This document shows, piece after piece, positions 1 through 7,905 of a DNA stretch of 27,381 bases; the first letter of the stretch is position 1, and every line of letters starts with the position of its first letter. Both the position numbers and the translations under genes were made by a program. Source of the DNA: an uncultured Bacilli bacterium (GTDB taxonomy: Bacteria; Bacillota_I; Bacilli_A; RF39; UBA660). The DNA lies in NCBI GenBank assembly GCA_934096755.1, contig CAKOMU010000010.1:1-27381 (forward strand). The letters run 5' to 3'. Under the pieces are notes generated by a model, which was given only the letters and a program-made list of their open reading frames with translations, was not told where the DNA came from and made no database searches.

Positions 1-318
1 GCTATTACCAATAACTATAAAAGGTACTGAAGCATCTTCTGTTTCCTTTAATTCTTTTTTTACTGCCAATAATAATTTTTGATTGTCACTGTTTTTCCAA
101 GATTCATATGCTACTATTTCAAAATAATCTGTATATTTAGAATATTTATTGACAAAATAATTTAAGAAATCTTGACAATGAGGACAGCCTTGACCTCTAA
201 ACAAATATACCTTAACTTTTTCATGATCAGTTTTATCTGGTAGATTTGTTGCAGCTTTAACATTTGGCATTAAAACAATTGCTAAAAGCGTTATAATAAT
301 TAATAAATACTTCTTCAT
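1..318 (-). CDS. Exported thioredoxin-like protein, partial (C-terminus outside window)
   Basis: The first 106 residues of a minus-strand gene that runs off the left edge. The N-terminus (MKKYLLIIITLLAIVLMPNVKA) reads as a cleavable signal peptide ending in an AxA-like VKA site. After it come a beta strand (KVKVYLF) and the redox motif GQGCPHC near residues 43-49. A VPF segment near residue 100 matches the cis-proline loop of the thioredoxin fold. The CPHC pair fits a secreted disulfide oxidoreductase or a membrane-associated thioredoxin-like protein. The start is supported by GGAGG about 6 bases upstream and a good promoter. The partner substrate is unknown, and a C-terminal transmembrane segment cannot be checked because the gene is cut. 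Confidence 0.8.
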   Translation of the reverse strand, partial: MKKYLLIIITLLAIVLMPNVKAATNLPDKTDHEKVKVYLFRGQGCPHCQDFLNYFVNKYSKYTDYFEIVAYESWKNSDNQKLLLAVKKELKETEDASVPFIVIGNS

Positions 319-334
319 CTTTTCCTCCACGTTT

Positions 335-363
335 ATTATACTGACTTTAATAATTGTTGTAAA
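335..363 (-). promoter_or_regulatory. Sigma-A type promoter for the thioredoxin-like gene
   Basis: On the minus strand, TTTACA (358-363) and TATAAT (335-340) are separated by exactly 17 bases and sit just upstream of GGAGG and the ATG at 318. This gives the downstream gene its own promoter between it and the TetR gene. Confidence 0.65.
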
Positions 364-365
364 GT

Positions 366-935
366 TTAACTTTTCATTTTCACAAAATCAACACTTAGTA
401 ACTCGTAAATCTTTAAAATTTTCGATAGAATTTCTTCGTCGTTAAGAGTTATATCATTTGTAGCAATTAAAGTGGCTAAACCATTGACATAAAGCCACAT
501 ATTGATAAATAAGGTTTTGGCTTCATCAAATGAAAGTCCTTTTTTATTGACTAAATTAATGATGATGGACTGATTCCATTTTTCATCTAAAACATTTTCA
601 ATACTTTTCCACTCTAAATTATTACTTAAAAACAAGCTTACAAATAATTTGGGATATATTTTGGCAAATTCTACATAGGCTGTACACATACTTAATAAAG
701 CTTTTTTAGAATCTACTCTACTCGTAATGAAAGCATCATATTTATGATAAATTGCTTTATATAAATCCTTATTGATTTCTTCCATATTATTGTATATGCG
801 ATACAATGGTTTAGTAGATATTCCTAGTTTTTTTGCTAATCCTCTAGCATTTAAACTGTCCCATCCACTACATTCTACTATTTCTAGGGCTGCAGCAATT
901 ATTTGTTCTTTACTTAAATTAATAGCGCTTTTCAT
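366..935 (-). CDS. TetR/AcrR-family transcriptional regulator
   Basis: A 189-residue protein with the usual TetR layout. The N-terminal DNA-binding domain covers about residues 8-55, with helix-turn-helix segment LNARGLAKKLGISTKPLYRI. An all-helical ligand-binding region follows. Length is typical of the family. The C-terminal domain is not assigned to a ligand class. The start is supported by AAAGGAATGATAGGAA immediately upstream. The gene follows pheT on the same strand after about 95 bases and has its own promoter, with TATAAT at 979-984 inside a perfect inverted repeat, so autorepression is likely. The thioredoxin-like gene 48 bases downstream may or may not be a target, since it has its own promoter. 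Confidence 0.85.
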   Translation of the reverse strand: MKSAINLSKEQIIAAALEIVECSGWDSLNARGLAKKLGISTKPLYRIYNNMEEINKDLYKAIYHKYDAFITSRVDSKKALLSMCTAYVEFAKIYPKLFVSLFLSNNLEWKSIENVLDEKWNQSIIINLVNKKGLSFDEAKTLFINMWLYVNGLATLIATNDITLNDEEILSKILKIYELLSVDFVKMKS

Positions 936-968
936 TTCCTATCATTCCTTTATTTTAATCATGGTAAC

Positions 969-990
969 TTATGTTATTATTATAACATAA
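969..990 (-). promoter_or_regulatory. Putative TetR operator overlapping the -10 box
   Basis: Perfect inverted repeat with 9-bp arms TTATGTTAT (969-977) and ATAACATAA (982-990) and a 4-bp spacer. The extended -10 element TGTTATAAT of the TetR promoter lies across its centre (TATAAT on the minus strand at 979-984). Size, symmetry and position fit an autoregulatory TetR operator. This is inference from the repeat and its location. Confidence 0.6.
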
Positions 991-1030
991 ACCACACTAA
1001 ATCTAAACAAAATATTAAAAAAAGAAGAAA

Positions 1031-3358
1031 TTATTCTTTAATATCCATTCCTTCCTTTTTAATGTGATCAATAAATTGTTCTTTAAATGTTTGTAACTCT
1101 TTTTGTTCTAATGTTTTTGTCATACTACTTAATGTATATTCAATTAAATATTTATTTTCATAAACGTCTATTAACTCATACTTATCAATTAGATTACTTT
1201 TAAAAGTGTCTAAAGCATGTTTTAAATCACTGTACTTGTAATCTTTTGGTAGAATTACAGTATAATCAAGAATAACGTTTGGATATTTACTAATAACTTT
1301 TTCTGTAATAGTTTCACTGTTAATGTTAACAAATTTGTCAAAATCAATATCAATGGCAATTATTACCTTTTTCTTACTAAGTTTATTAGTTAAAACTTTA
1401 TCCAAGACATTTATCGAACCAATTTCTTCTCCATCAATAATAATTTTTTTAGCTAAGTTGGCATCATAGTAGTCTTCTGTATTTGCACTATTTATAAACG
1501 TAACTATTTGATGTTTTAAAATTTTAAATAAATATGTGACAACATTTTTCGCGTGATTATAATAAGTTGCTATATTTTTATCTTCACCAGCTATAATGAT
1601 ACTTAAAATTCTTTTATTTTTATTATTTTTTATAATTGTACCTATTTCAAATAAACTGAATTGATTTAAATCTTTAAAATTTCTTTCCACAATATTTAAA
1701 AGAGAAAAACTTAAATCATCACGCAAAACATTGTTTTCTGTTTTACCTAATAATTTAACGCCAGTTTTATCCACGCCTAGTTTTTTTAACGTATTGGAAT
1801 CATACCATAAATAACTATGTACTTCATGCATATCATATTTAGTTGCTAATAATTCTTTAACAGCATATTCTTGATTAAAGGTTGTTTCATGTTCATTAAT
1901 GGTTAAATCTAATTTTAATGGTTTAGGAGTAAAGTTTTCCAATCCATACATTCTGGCAATTTCTTCAATTAAATCTTCCGCAATTTTGATGTCTTTACTG
2001 CGTCTATAAGTTGGCACACACACTTCATAATTATTAGGGGCAATTTTCACTTGAAATCCTAATGGTTCCAATAATTTTTTCACAGTATCTTCAGGTAAGT
2101 TTGTTCCCATATATTTGTTTAATAATTCTTTCGGCAAAATAATTTCTTCAGCTTGTAGAGGATGTGGGTAAACATCTGTTAAATTTGACGCTATTTCTAA
2201 ATTAGGATTTTCTTGTTTTAAAAGATAAACTAGTCTTTTAATGGCTACATCAGTCATATTTGGATCTAACGATTTTTCATATCTCGCGCTAGCTTCGGTT
2301 CTAAGTCCTAAAGAAATGGCTGTTTTGCGAACGGAACCAGCATTAAAAGTAGCTGATTCAAGGAAAAATGACGTTGTATCTTTTTCAATTTCACTATTTA
2401 AACCTCCCATAACACCAGCAATCGCAAAGTAATCATCACCATTTTTGATCATCAAATTATCTTTTGATAACTTTCTTTCTACACCATCTAAAGTAGTAAA
2501 TGTATCGTTGTCATGAGCTAAACCTACCTCAATATTTTTAACTATACGACTATCAAAGGCATGCATAGGTTGGCCAAGTTCTAACATAATGTAATTGGTT
2601 AAATCAACTATTAAAGAAATTGATCTTTGGCCACAACGATTTAAGAAAATTTGCATTTCTATAGGAGTTGTTTGATTTTCAATGTTAGCAATTTTTAGAC
2701 CTGTATAGCGAGAACATAATTCAGGATTGATAATTTTAATATCTAAATCATTTTGATTATTAACAATATTTTCTAATTCTAATGTTTTTAATTCATGATT
2801 AGTAATTGCGGCTATTTCCCTAGCAATACCTAAATGCCCCCATAAATCCGGACGATTAGTTAAGGATTTATTATCTATTTCTACTATAACATCTTCAATA
2901 GGAAGATATTGTTTGATATCCATACCTACAGGAGCATCAGCTGGTAATTCGATGATACCGTCGTGACTATCGCCAATACTTAATTCTCGAAAACTACAAC
3001 ACATTCCGTTAGAAATTATGCCTCTTAGCGGACGAGCTTTAATTAACATACCATCAATATGCCCTCCTACTTTAACAAAAGCGGTTTTTAAACCAACACG
3101 TACATTAGGAGCCCCACAAACTACTTGAGTTAATTCTTCATCTCCACAATCAACTTGTAAAACATGCATATGATCACTATCCGGATGTTCTTCACATGTT
3201 TTAATTTCTGCAACTACAACATTATCAAATTCATTACCGACAACTTTAACATTTTCCACTTCAGCTGTGCGAATTGTGAATGTATCCCAAATATTTATCC
3301 AATCGATGTCTTCACTATTTTTAATATAATTCTTTATTTTATTACATGATATTAACAT
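1031..3358 (-). CDS. pheT: Phenylalanine-tRNA ligase beta subunit
   Basis: A 775-residue protein, the usual size for bacterial PheT. It works with PheS as an (alpha-beta)2 enzyme charging tRNA-Phe in the cytoplasm. Domains in order: an N-terminal part with an inserted tRNA-binding OB fold (about 40-150, with HPDSDHMHVLQVDCG), the B3/B4 editing region (about 210-370, including RCGQRSISLIVDLTNYI and GQPMHAFD), B5 (about 400-470), the catalytic-like core (about 475-680, beginning IAEDLIEEIARMYG), and a C-terminal FDX-ACB anticodon-binding domain (about 690-775, beginning KYPNVILDYTVILP). The gene starts 11 bases after pheS behind AGGAGGT. It is co-transcribed with pheS under the Phe T-box. Confidence 0.97.
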   Translation of the reverse strand: MLISCNKIKNYIKNSEDIDWINIWDTFTIRTAEVENVKVVGNEFDNVVVAEIKTCEEHPDSDHMHVLQVDCGDEELTQVVCGAPNVRVGLKTAFVKVGGHIDGMLIKARPLRGIISNGMCCSFRELSIGDSHDGIIELPADAPVGMDIKQYLPIEDVIVEIDNKSLTNRPDLWGHLGIAREIAAITNHELKTLELENIVNNQNDLDIKIINPELCSRYTGLKIANIENQTTPIEMQIFLNRCGQRSISLIVDLTNYIMLELGQPMHAFDSRIVKNIEVGLAHDNDTFTTLDGVERKLSKDNLMIKNGDDYFAIAGVMGGLNSEIEKDTTSFFLESATFNAGSVRKTAISLGLRTEASARYEKSLDPNMTDVAIKRLVYLLKQENPNLEIASNLTDVYPHPLQAEEIILPKELLNKYMGTNLPEDTVKKLLEPLGFQVKIAPNNYEVCVPTYRRSKDIKIAEDLIEEIARMYGLENFTPKPLKLDLTINEHETTFNQEYAVKELLATKYDMHEVHSYLWYDSNTLKKLGVDKTGVKLLGKTENNVLRDDLSFSLLNIVERNFKDLNQFSLFEIGTIIKNNKNKRILSIIIAGEDKNIATYYNHAKNVVTYLFKILKHQIVTFINSANTEDYYDANLAKKIIIDGEEIGSINVLDKVLTNKLSKKKVIIAIDIDFDKFVNINSETITEKVISKYPNVILDYTVILPKDYKYSDLKHALDTFKSNLIDKYELIDVYENKYLIEYTLSSMTKTLEQKELQTFKEQFIDHIKKEGMDIKE

Positions 3359-3368
3359 TTTTTACCTC

Positions 3369-4376
3369 CTATTTAATTCCAAAATTACTTAGATAACGAA
3401 TGTTTCCCGAATTTAAACCACGAATATCACTGATTTTATATTTCATCATAGCTAACCTGGTTAAACCAATTCCAAAAGCAAACCCGCTATATTTGTTATG
3501 ATTAATGCCACCCGCAGCTAGCACATTAGGATGTACCATACCGCAACCAATTAATTCAATCCAACCAGCATTTTTACAAGTTGGACAACCTTTACCACCA
3601 CAAATTACACAGGAAATATCCATTTCATAGCTCGGTTCAGTAAATGGAAAAAAGCCTGGTCTTAATCTAACCTTAAGATCTGTATGAAAAACTTCTTTTA
3701 ATAATTCTTGCATTATATACATTAAATTTTCAATAGAAACATTTTCATCAATAACCATACCCTCTATTTGAAAAAAAGTATTTTCATGATTGGGATCTAA
3801 ATCTTCATTACGAAATGTTCGACCAGGAGCACATATTCTTAAAGGTGCTCCATAATTTTCCATAGCATGAATTTGATTATCACTAGTTTGAGTTCTTAAT
3901 ACCATGCCATTATCTAAATAATATGTATCTTGCATATCGCGAGCTGGATGGTCTTTAGGAACATTTAAAGCTTCAAAATTATAATACTCACTTTCCATTT
4001 CAGGTCCACTGACTACAGTAAAGCCCATTTTCTTTAAAATATCTGTGACTTCTTTAGCTACTATAGTTACTGGGTGTAGTGAGCCGCAGCTGATAGGATA
4101 TTCTATTGAATCATCAAATGTATAATTAGCTTTATTTTCTAATTCTTCGATACGTTTAGATGTCATTTCTTCCATTTCTTGTTTAGTAATATTAATCAAG
4201 CTACCAAACTTTTTTTTATCTTCGATACTCATATCTTTTAGGTTCTTTAGTAATTCGGTCATACGACTCTTTTTACCAACAAATTTTGATTTTACATTTA
4301 AAACGTCTGCTTCTTTTTGACAATTAGCTAGTTCTTGAACTAATTGTGATTTTAATAAATTTAATTCTTCTTCCAT
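3369..4376 (-). CDS. pheS: Phenylalanine-tRNA ligase alpha subunit
   Basis: A 335-residue class II aminoacyl-tRNA synthetase subunit. It has an N-terminal coiled coil (about 1-85) and then the catalytic domain. Class II motif 2 is seen as GRTFRNEDLDPNHENTFFQ, and motif 3 as GFAFGIGLTRLAMMKY near the C-terminus. The segment NVPKDHPARDMQDTYYL and the cysteine-rich insertion CVICGGKGCPTCKNAGW before the GCGMVHPNVL loop are typical of Gram-positive PheS. The start is fixed by GAGGAGG 6-7 bases upstream. It is the first gene after the T-box leader and precedes pheT. Confidence 0.97.
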   Translation of the reverse strand: MEEELNLLKSQLVQELANCQKEADVLNVKSKFVGKKSRMTELLKNLKDMSIEDKKKFGSLINITKQEMEEMTSKRIEELENKANYTFDDSIEYPISCGSLHPVTIVAKEVTDILKKMGFTVVSGPEMESEYYNFEALNVPKDHPARDMQDTYYLDNGMVLRTQTSDNQIHAMENYGAPLRICAPGRTFRNEDLDPNHENTFFQIEGMVIDENVSIENLMYIMQELLKEVFHTDLKVRLRPGFFPFTEPSYEMDISCVICGGKGCPTCKNAGWIELIGCGMVHPNVLAAGGINHNKYSGFAFGIGLTRLAMMKYKISDIRGLNSGNIRYLSNFGIK

Positions 4377-4390
4377 ATTTCCTCCTCAAT

Positions 4391-4451
4391 AAAAAAATTC
4401 ATAAACTAATTAAGGACGAGTATAACCCGCGGTACCACCTTAGTTTATGAA
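4391..4451 (-). terminator. T-box intrinsic terminator
   Basis: A 12-bp perfect stem (4440-4451 with 4398-4409 on the plus strand) encloses the T-box element and is followed on the minus strand by seven T (4391-4397). It is mutually exclusive with the antiterminator. Confidence 0.85.
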
Positions 4452-4610
4452 TATCATACACTTTAAAATTTATATGGGAATTACCCCGTAAATGCTCCAC
4501 AATTGAAATTCATCTTATGTTTTCTTAAAATAATTGCACCAATTTTATTTTATCTCTAACTTAGAAAGGCATAAAACTACTAAGATTGCTTCTTTGCATT
4601 TCTTAGATAA
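4391..4610 (-). promoter_or_regulatory. T-box riboswitch, tRNA-Phe specific, controlling pheST
   Basis: The minus-strand leader of pheS has the conserved T-box AGGTGGTACCGCG (4428-4440), followed by the antiterminator partner TCGTCC. The competing terminator stem is TTCATAAACTAA with TTAGTTTATGAA, then seven T. Stem I closes with TTATCT against AGATAA at its base (4550-4610) and carries a TTC triplet (plus-strand gaa at 4564-4566) where the specifier codon is expected, which matches Phe. Family knowledge: uncharged tRNA-Phe stabilises the antiterminator and allows pheST transcription. Stem I is short (about 60 nt), so the full set of distal motifs may be absent. The exact specifier assignment needs folding. 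Confidence 0.9.
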
Positions 4611-4612
4611 AT

Positions 4613-4639
4613 ATTATCACATTTGAATTTATTTAGCAA
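4613..4639 (-). promoter_or_regulatory. Probable promoter of the T-box/pheST transcript
   Basis: The extended -10 TGTGATAAT (GATAAT at 4613-4618) is preceded by TTGCTA (4634-4639) with a 15-bp spacer, just upstream of stem I. The spacer is short, so the extended -10 probably carries the promoter. Confidence 0.5.
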
Positions 4640-4642
4640 CAC

Positions 4643-5389
4643 TTAATTCTTTAATTGCGGCAAATCCATTTCATCAAAGTCATCATCTGCTACATCGTAA
4701 GAATTAAATACGTTTGTATTAAGGTCTATGGTATTTTCAACTGTAGATTCTTTTAGATCATTACCTTTGATTTTTTTCTTTGAAATATTTGGTTTATCCT
4801 GAGAATTTCCATTATTTTTAATAATTTTAAATATATCTTTAATTATTATATATAGAGCTGGTATTAGAACTATCATTAACCATCCTGCACTAGTAGCCAT
4901 AAAACTTTGTAAACGTCCTAGACCAGGTATTTTTAAGGCCACTTTGCCAACAATATTATCAAACGTTACGTTAACACCGTCTTCTACTAAATTATTATCT
5001 CCTTTAGTTTGATAGTAATAATTGCCACTAGAATCTTTATTAATAGCAATGACACGATGGGTGATTGTTCCTCCTGATACACCAGGGATGCTAGAATTAA
5101 AAGTAATAACATCATTGATTTTAACATCTTCTGGTTTATTGACTTTAACGTCTACTACTACATCATAGACATTAATATTGGGAACCATACTAGGACTTAT
5201 AATTGTATACAATGAAAATTTAGGTTCATGTCCACTTCCTTTTGCAACGTATACCTTCATTGCAATAAAATAATAGACGAGAAAAATAGCACAAATTATA
5301 AGCAAGGCAAAAATAGTCCAACTCATAATGGTGGAAATAAAAGTAAAAATTTCTTTAAAATCAACTTTTTTTTTCGCCTCAGCTTTCAT
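4643..5389 (-). CDS. Signal peptidase I of the S26B (SipW/ER-like) type
   Basis: A 248-residue membrane protease. A transmembrane segment lies at about residues 15-43. The catalytic serine is in SPSMVPNINVYDVV (about 87-100), and a conserved THRVIAI follows (about 135-141), with YYQTKGDNN after it. A second membrane span is at about 167-190, then a charged, acidic cytoplasmic tail. A His replaces the catalytic Lys of ordinary bacterial signal peptidases, as in archaeal and eukaryotic enzymes and Bacillus SipW. It should cleave signal peptides of exported proteins. The start has AAGGATGTG just upstream. It stands alone, with no obvious TasA-like substrate next to it. The acidic C-terminal tail after the second span is longer than in many relatives. 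Confidence 0.85.
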   Translation of the reverse strand: MKAEAKKKVDFKEIFTFISTIMSWTIFALLIICAIFLVYYFIAMKVYVAKGSGHEPKFSLYTIISPSMVPNINVYDVVVDVKVNKPEDVKINDVITFNSSIPGVSGGTITHRVIAINKDSSGNYYYQTKGDNNLVEDGVNVTFDNIVGKVALKIPGLGRLQSFMATSAGWLMIVLIPALYIIIKDIFKIIKNNGNSQDKPNISKKKIKGNDLKESTVENTIDLNTNVFNSYDVADDDFDEMDLPQLKN

Positions 5390-5547
5390 TGTGACACATC
5401 CTTATTCTTTTTTATTATATCCAAATATTTAGTAAATAGCAATAAATCTACTTGCTAAACGTTATCAATTGACTGTACTTAGACACTGTATTTAACTCTT
5501 AATTAGGTATAATTGTCAAAATTTTAAATATAATATAGAGAAATAAC

Positions 5548-5576
5548 TTTACAAAAAACTTAATTTATATTAAAAT
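5548..5576 (+). promoter_or_regulatory. Promoter for tRNA-Cys
   Basis: TTTACA (5548-5553) and TAAAAT (5571-5576) are spaced by 17 bp and end 10 bp before the tRNA, which fits direct transcription of the mature 5' end region. Confidence 0.6.
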
Positions 5577-5586
5577 TAGGTTACTT

Positions 5587-5661
5587 GGAACCGTAGCCAA
5601 GTGGCTAAGGCGTGGGTCTGCAACACCCTGATCACCAGTTCGAATCTGGTCGGTTCCTCCA
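5587..5661 (+). tRNA. tRNA-Cys (anticodon GCA)
   Basis: Cloverleaf reads directly. The acceptor arm GGAACCG pairs with CGGTTCC. The D arm contains AGTGGCTAAGG. The anticodon stem GTGGG/CACCC (wobble at one end) holds loop TCTGCAA with anticodon GCA. The T arm has GTTCGAATC. Discriminator T (U73), as usual for tRNA-Cys, is followed by an encoded CCA. It is a single tRNA gene with its own promoter and terminator. Confidence 0.95.
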
Positions 5662-5671
5662 TTAAAAAATT

Positions 5672-5695
5672 AAGGTCCTTAGGGACTTTTTTTTA
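5672..5695 (+). terminator. Terminator after tRNA-Cys
   Basis: AAGGTCC-TTAG-GGACTT hairpin with a one-base bulge, followed by a run of eight T. Confidence 0.75.
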
Positions 5696-5713
5696 TTAAT
5701 TAAAATTTCTTAT

Positions 5714-5735
5714 AAAAAAAACGTGAAATACACGT
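5714..5735 (-). terminator. Terminator of the minus-strand membrane-protein gene
   Basis: On the minus strand ACGTG-TATTT-CACGT is followed by eight T (plus-strand A run 5714-5721). It lies just past the stop of the gene at 5748. The stem is only 5 bp, so it is moderate in strength. Confidence 0.6.
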
Positions 5736-5747
5736 ATTTTATGATTT

Positions 5748-7352
5748 TTATCTTAAACTAATGTCGTAACATCTGTTTCTTATTGTCACCAGTAAATCTA
5801 TTTTATCTGCGTTCATGACATTTCCATCAGTTTGAACAACCAATTTATTTTTCAAATTAGTAGGAGTAACATTTTTTACTGATACAATTTTTTCATTGTC
5901 GTTTATAGTATACTTGATTTGCCAAAAATTTTCTACAAAAGCATTAATTTCATTAATATTAATATAGGAAGCAGCGGTGTTGTCTAAAGTTAAATCATAA
6001 TCCATAACTACAAGTGTTTGTTGATTTTGATATGTGCCATCTCCTGCAATGATATCAGTATAATTTCGACAATTATCTTTATAACAACTTTTATAAGTAT
6101 ATTCAAATCTCTTTGTAATACTAGCAGATTTAATTGTTAAAGATGAATCTTTAAGATTCGTAGAAGCAAATGATACATTTTCATTTAACTTTGCATTACG
6201 AACAACTTGAGTATTTTCATATAAAAGGGGTTTAATTTTGACTGTTATTGTTTTAGCTAAGAAATTTTTAGATTTAATTGAAACACCACTATAAAGTTCT
6301 AGTTTAAATGAACTATTTTTAACTTTTTCATCAATTTCATAAGGGATAATATAAGTGTGAGTGTCTCCTGCAGGAAGCCAATCATTCATAAAAGGATCGC
6401 CATAGTCTAAAAAGTAATTCCCTAAATCTAAACTAGGATAGACAAATTTATTACCATAATATAACTTTAAATTGTTATAGTCTAAATATTGATCATCCTT
6501 ACTGTTATTTTTAATACTAAATTTTAATACAACGTAATATTTGCCAGATTCTATGATATTACCTTTTAAATCAACATTCGTTACCATACTATCCAAAACA
6601 TTAATATTAAAATAACTATAATTAAAACTTTTATTCTCTTTATAAGAATAATGTACTTTTTCAAAATTTTTAAAATAACTGTATCCTCCAAATAAAAGAA
6701 TAACAATACCAATGGCTATAATTACTCTTTTATTTTCAAGAAAATAATATTTAAACTCTCTAATAAATCGACGAATTAATCTTTCTGCTTTATAGGTTTT
6801 GAAATTTAGATTTAATTCTATTTCTTCGCTATCAGTATCCGTTACTTCTAACTGTTTTAAATCATCTTGAAAATTAAATTGTTTGACATTAAACCCTAAA
6901 GAACGAATAAACATCAAAATAGTAAAAAAATACATTGGAAAATAAATAATATTGGCAATATCTCTATAAGTTCGAGCACTAGCTGTTGACCATAAGCCAT
7001 CATGCAAACTATTAATTAATGCCCCAGCAATGATGATAAAAATAAATAAAACCATGTAATAAATAATTGATATTAAATAAATTTTGTTAGGTTTCTTTTT
7101 TGTTTTTAACAACACGTAGATTGCTATTAATATAATAATTGTTAGAATTATAGCTATATATATGGCAAAACCAATGGTGGTTGATAAAATGTTATCTGTG
7201 ACAGTGACGCTATAATTATTTCTGATAAATTCTCGAAAAAAAACAACAATATTATGAGATTTATAGGTTATAAAAATACAAAGTATTGTTAATAACACGT
7301 GTATAATACGGAAATTTTTAATTAAAAATGCATATGGCTTTTTTAAAATCAA
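5748..7352 (-). CDS. Polytopic membrane protein with extracytoplasmic beta-rich domain, unknown function
   Basis: The frame is open from an ATG at 7406, but that ATG lies in the T-run of the upstream gene's terminator and would encode MFFFFYF. A TTG at 7352 with AAGGG about 9 bases upstream is the better start and gives 534 residues. Four hydrophobic segments lie in the first 150 residues. A charged cytoplasmic stretch of about 55 residues follows (acidic, with EVTDTDSEEIELN), then a fifth span near 210-225 and an approximately 300-residue outside domain. That domain contains YYVVLKFSIKNNSKDDQYLD, reminiscent of the Ig-like DUF4352 fold, and two cysteines in SCYKDNCRNY. No enzymatic motif was recognised. 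It may be a cell-envelope stress or surface protein; this is a guess from topology only. Confidence 0.7.
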   Translation of the reverse strand: MILKKPYAFLIKNFRIIHVLLTILCIFITYKSHNIVVFFREFIRNNYSVTVTDNILSTTIGFAIYIAIILTIIILIAIYVLLKTKKKPNKIYLISIIYYMVLFIFIIIAGALINSLHDGLWSTASARTYRDIANIIYFPMYFFTILMFIRSLGFNVKQFNFQDDLKQLEVTDTDSEEIELNLNFKTYKAERLIRRFIREFKYYFLENKRVIIAIGIVILLFGGYSYFKNFEKVHYSYKENKSFNYSYFNINVLDSMVTNVDLKGNIIESGKYYVVLKFSIKNNSKDDQYLDYNNLKLYYGNKFVYPSLDLGNYFLDYGDPFMNDWLPAGDTHTYIIPYEIDEKVKNSSFKLELYSGVSIKSKNFLAKTITVKIKPLLYENTQVVRNAKLNENVSFASTNLKDSSLTIKSASITKRFEYTYKSCYKDNCRNYTDIIAGDGTYQNQQTLVVMDYDLTLDNTAASYININEINAFVENFWQIKYTINDNEKIVSVKNVTPTNLKNKLVVQTDGNVMNADKIDLLVTIRNRCYDISLR

Positions 7353-7390
7353 TTTTATCAACCCTTTTCTTACGATAATTTTACCAAAAT

Positions 7391-7420
7391 AAAAAAAGAA
7401 AAACAACCTTCAATTGGCTG
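7391..7420 (-). terminator. Weak terminator after the LysM gene
   Basis: Minus-strand hairpin CAGCC-AATTGAA-GGTTG (one G-T pair) followed by TTTTTCTTTTTTT. It begins 2 bases after the LysM stop codon and overlaps the first codons of the longest possible reading of the next gene, which argues for a downstream start there. Confidence 0.5.
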
Positions 7421-7421
7421 T

Positions 7422-7880
7422 TTACCTTTTAGACACTAAAACTTGATCTTTCAATAAATAAATGGTTTCATTTTGTTTTAAAAGGTCTTCTTTTTTGATT
7501 TTGAACATTTGACTTACGGTATCAATTGTATCTCCATCTGCAGTAATATAATAACTATAACCACTCTTAGGAATCAATATTTCTTGACTAGGATATATGT
7601 AATCATTCATATCAAGTCCATTTAAATTAGCTAGTAAAGTTGGATTGATATTATATTTTTGAGCAATTTTATATAATGAATCACCTTTTTCAATTACATA
7701 GACGTTAAAATATTCTTCTTTATTTTTAGGAATTAAAATTTCCATCCCTTCCCGTAAATCACCATAATTTTCCAACTCATTAATTTCCATAATAGTCTTA
7801 GGATCTGTATTGCACATATTTGCTATACTTAATAAAGAATCATAAGGTTTAATTATATATTTATCAAACATTTTTTTCAC
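7422..7880 (-). CDS. Triple-LysM domain protein
   Basis: A 152-residue protein made almost entirely of three LysM domains. They cover about residues 8-51 (YIIKPYDSLLSIANMC to ILIPK), 58-104 (YVIEKGDSLYKIAQKY to ILIPK) and 109-150 (YYITADGDTIDTVSQMF to VLVSK). LysM binds N-acetylglucosamine-containing glycans such as peptidoglycan. There is no signal peptide: the chain starts MKKMFDKYIIKPYDS. So it either leaves by another route or acts inside the cell, as some spore or cortex-associated LysM proteins do. RBS AGGAGTG precedes the start. It sits between two membrane or envelope genes on the same strand. Confidence 0.85.
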   Translation of the reverse strand: MKKMFDKYIIKPYDSLLSIANMCNTDPKTIMEINELENYGDLREGMEILIPKNKEEYFNVYVIEKGDSLYKIAQKYNINPTLLANLNGLDMNDYIYPSQEILIPKSGYSYYITADGDTIDTVSQMFKIKKEDLLKQNETIYLLKDQVLVSKR

Positions 7881-7905
7881 TCCTAGTAATAGGATATGTT
7901 GATAT

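Noticed and set aside
2241..2432. Plus-strand open frame inside pheT
   Set aside because: It is a shadow of the pheT coding sequence, with no RBS or domain.
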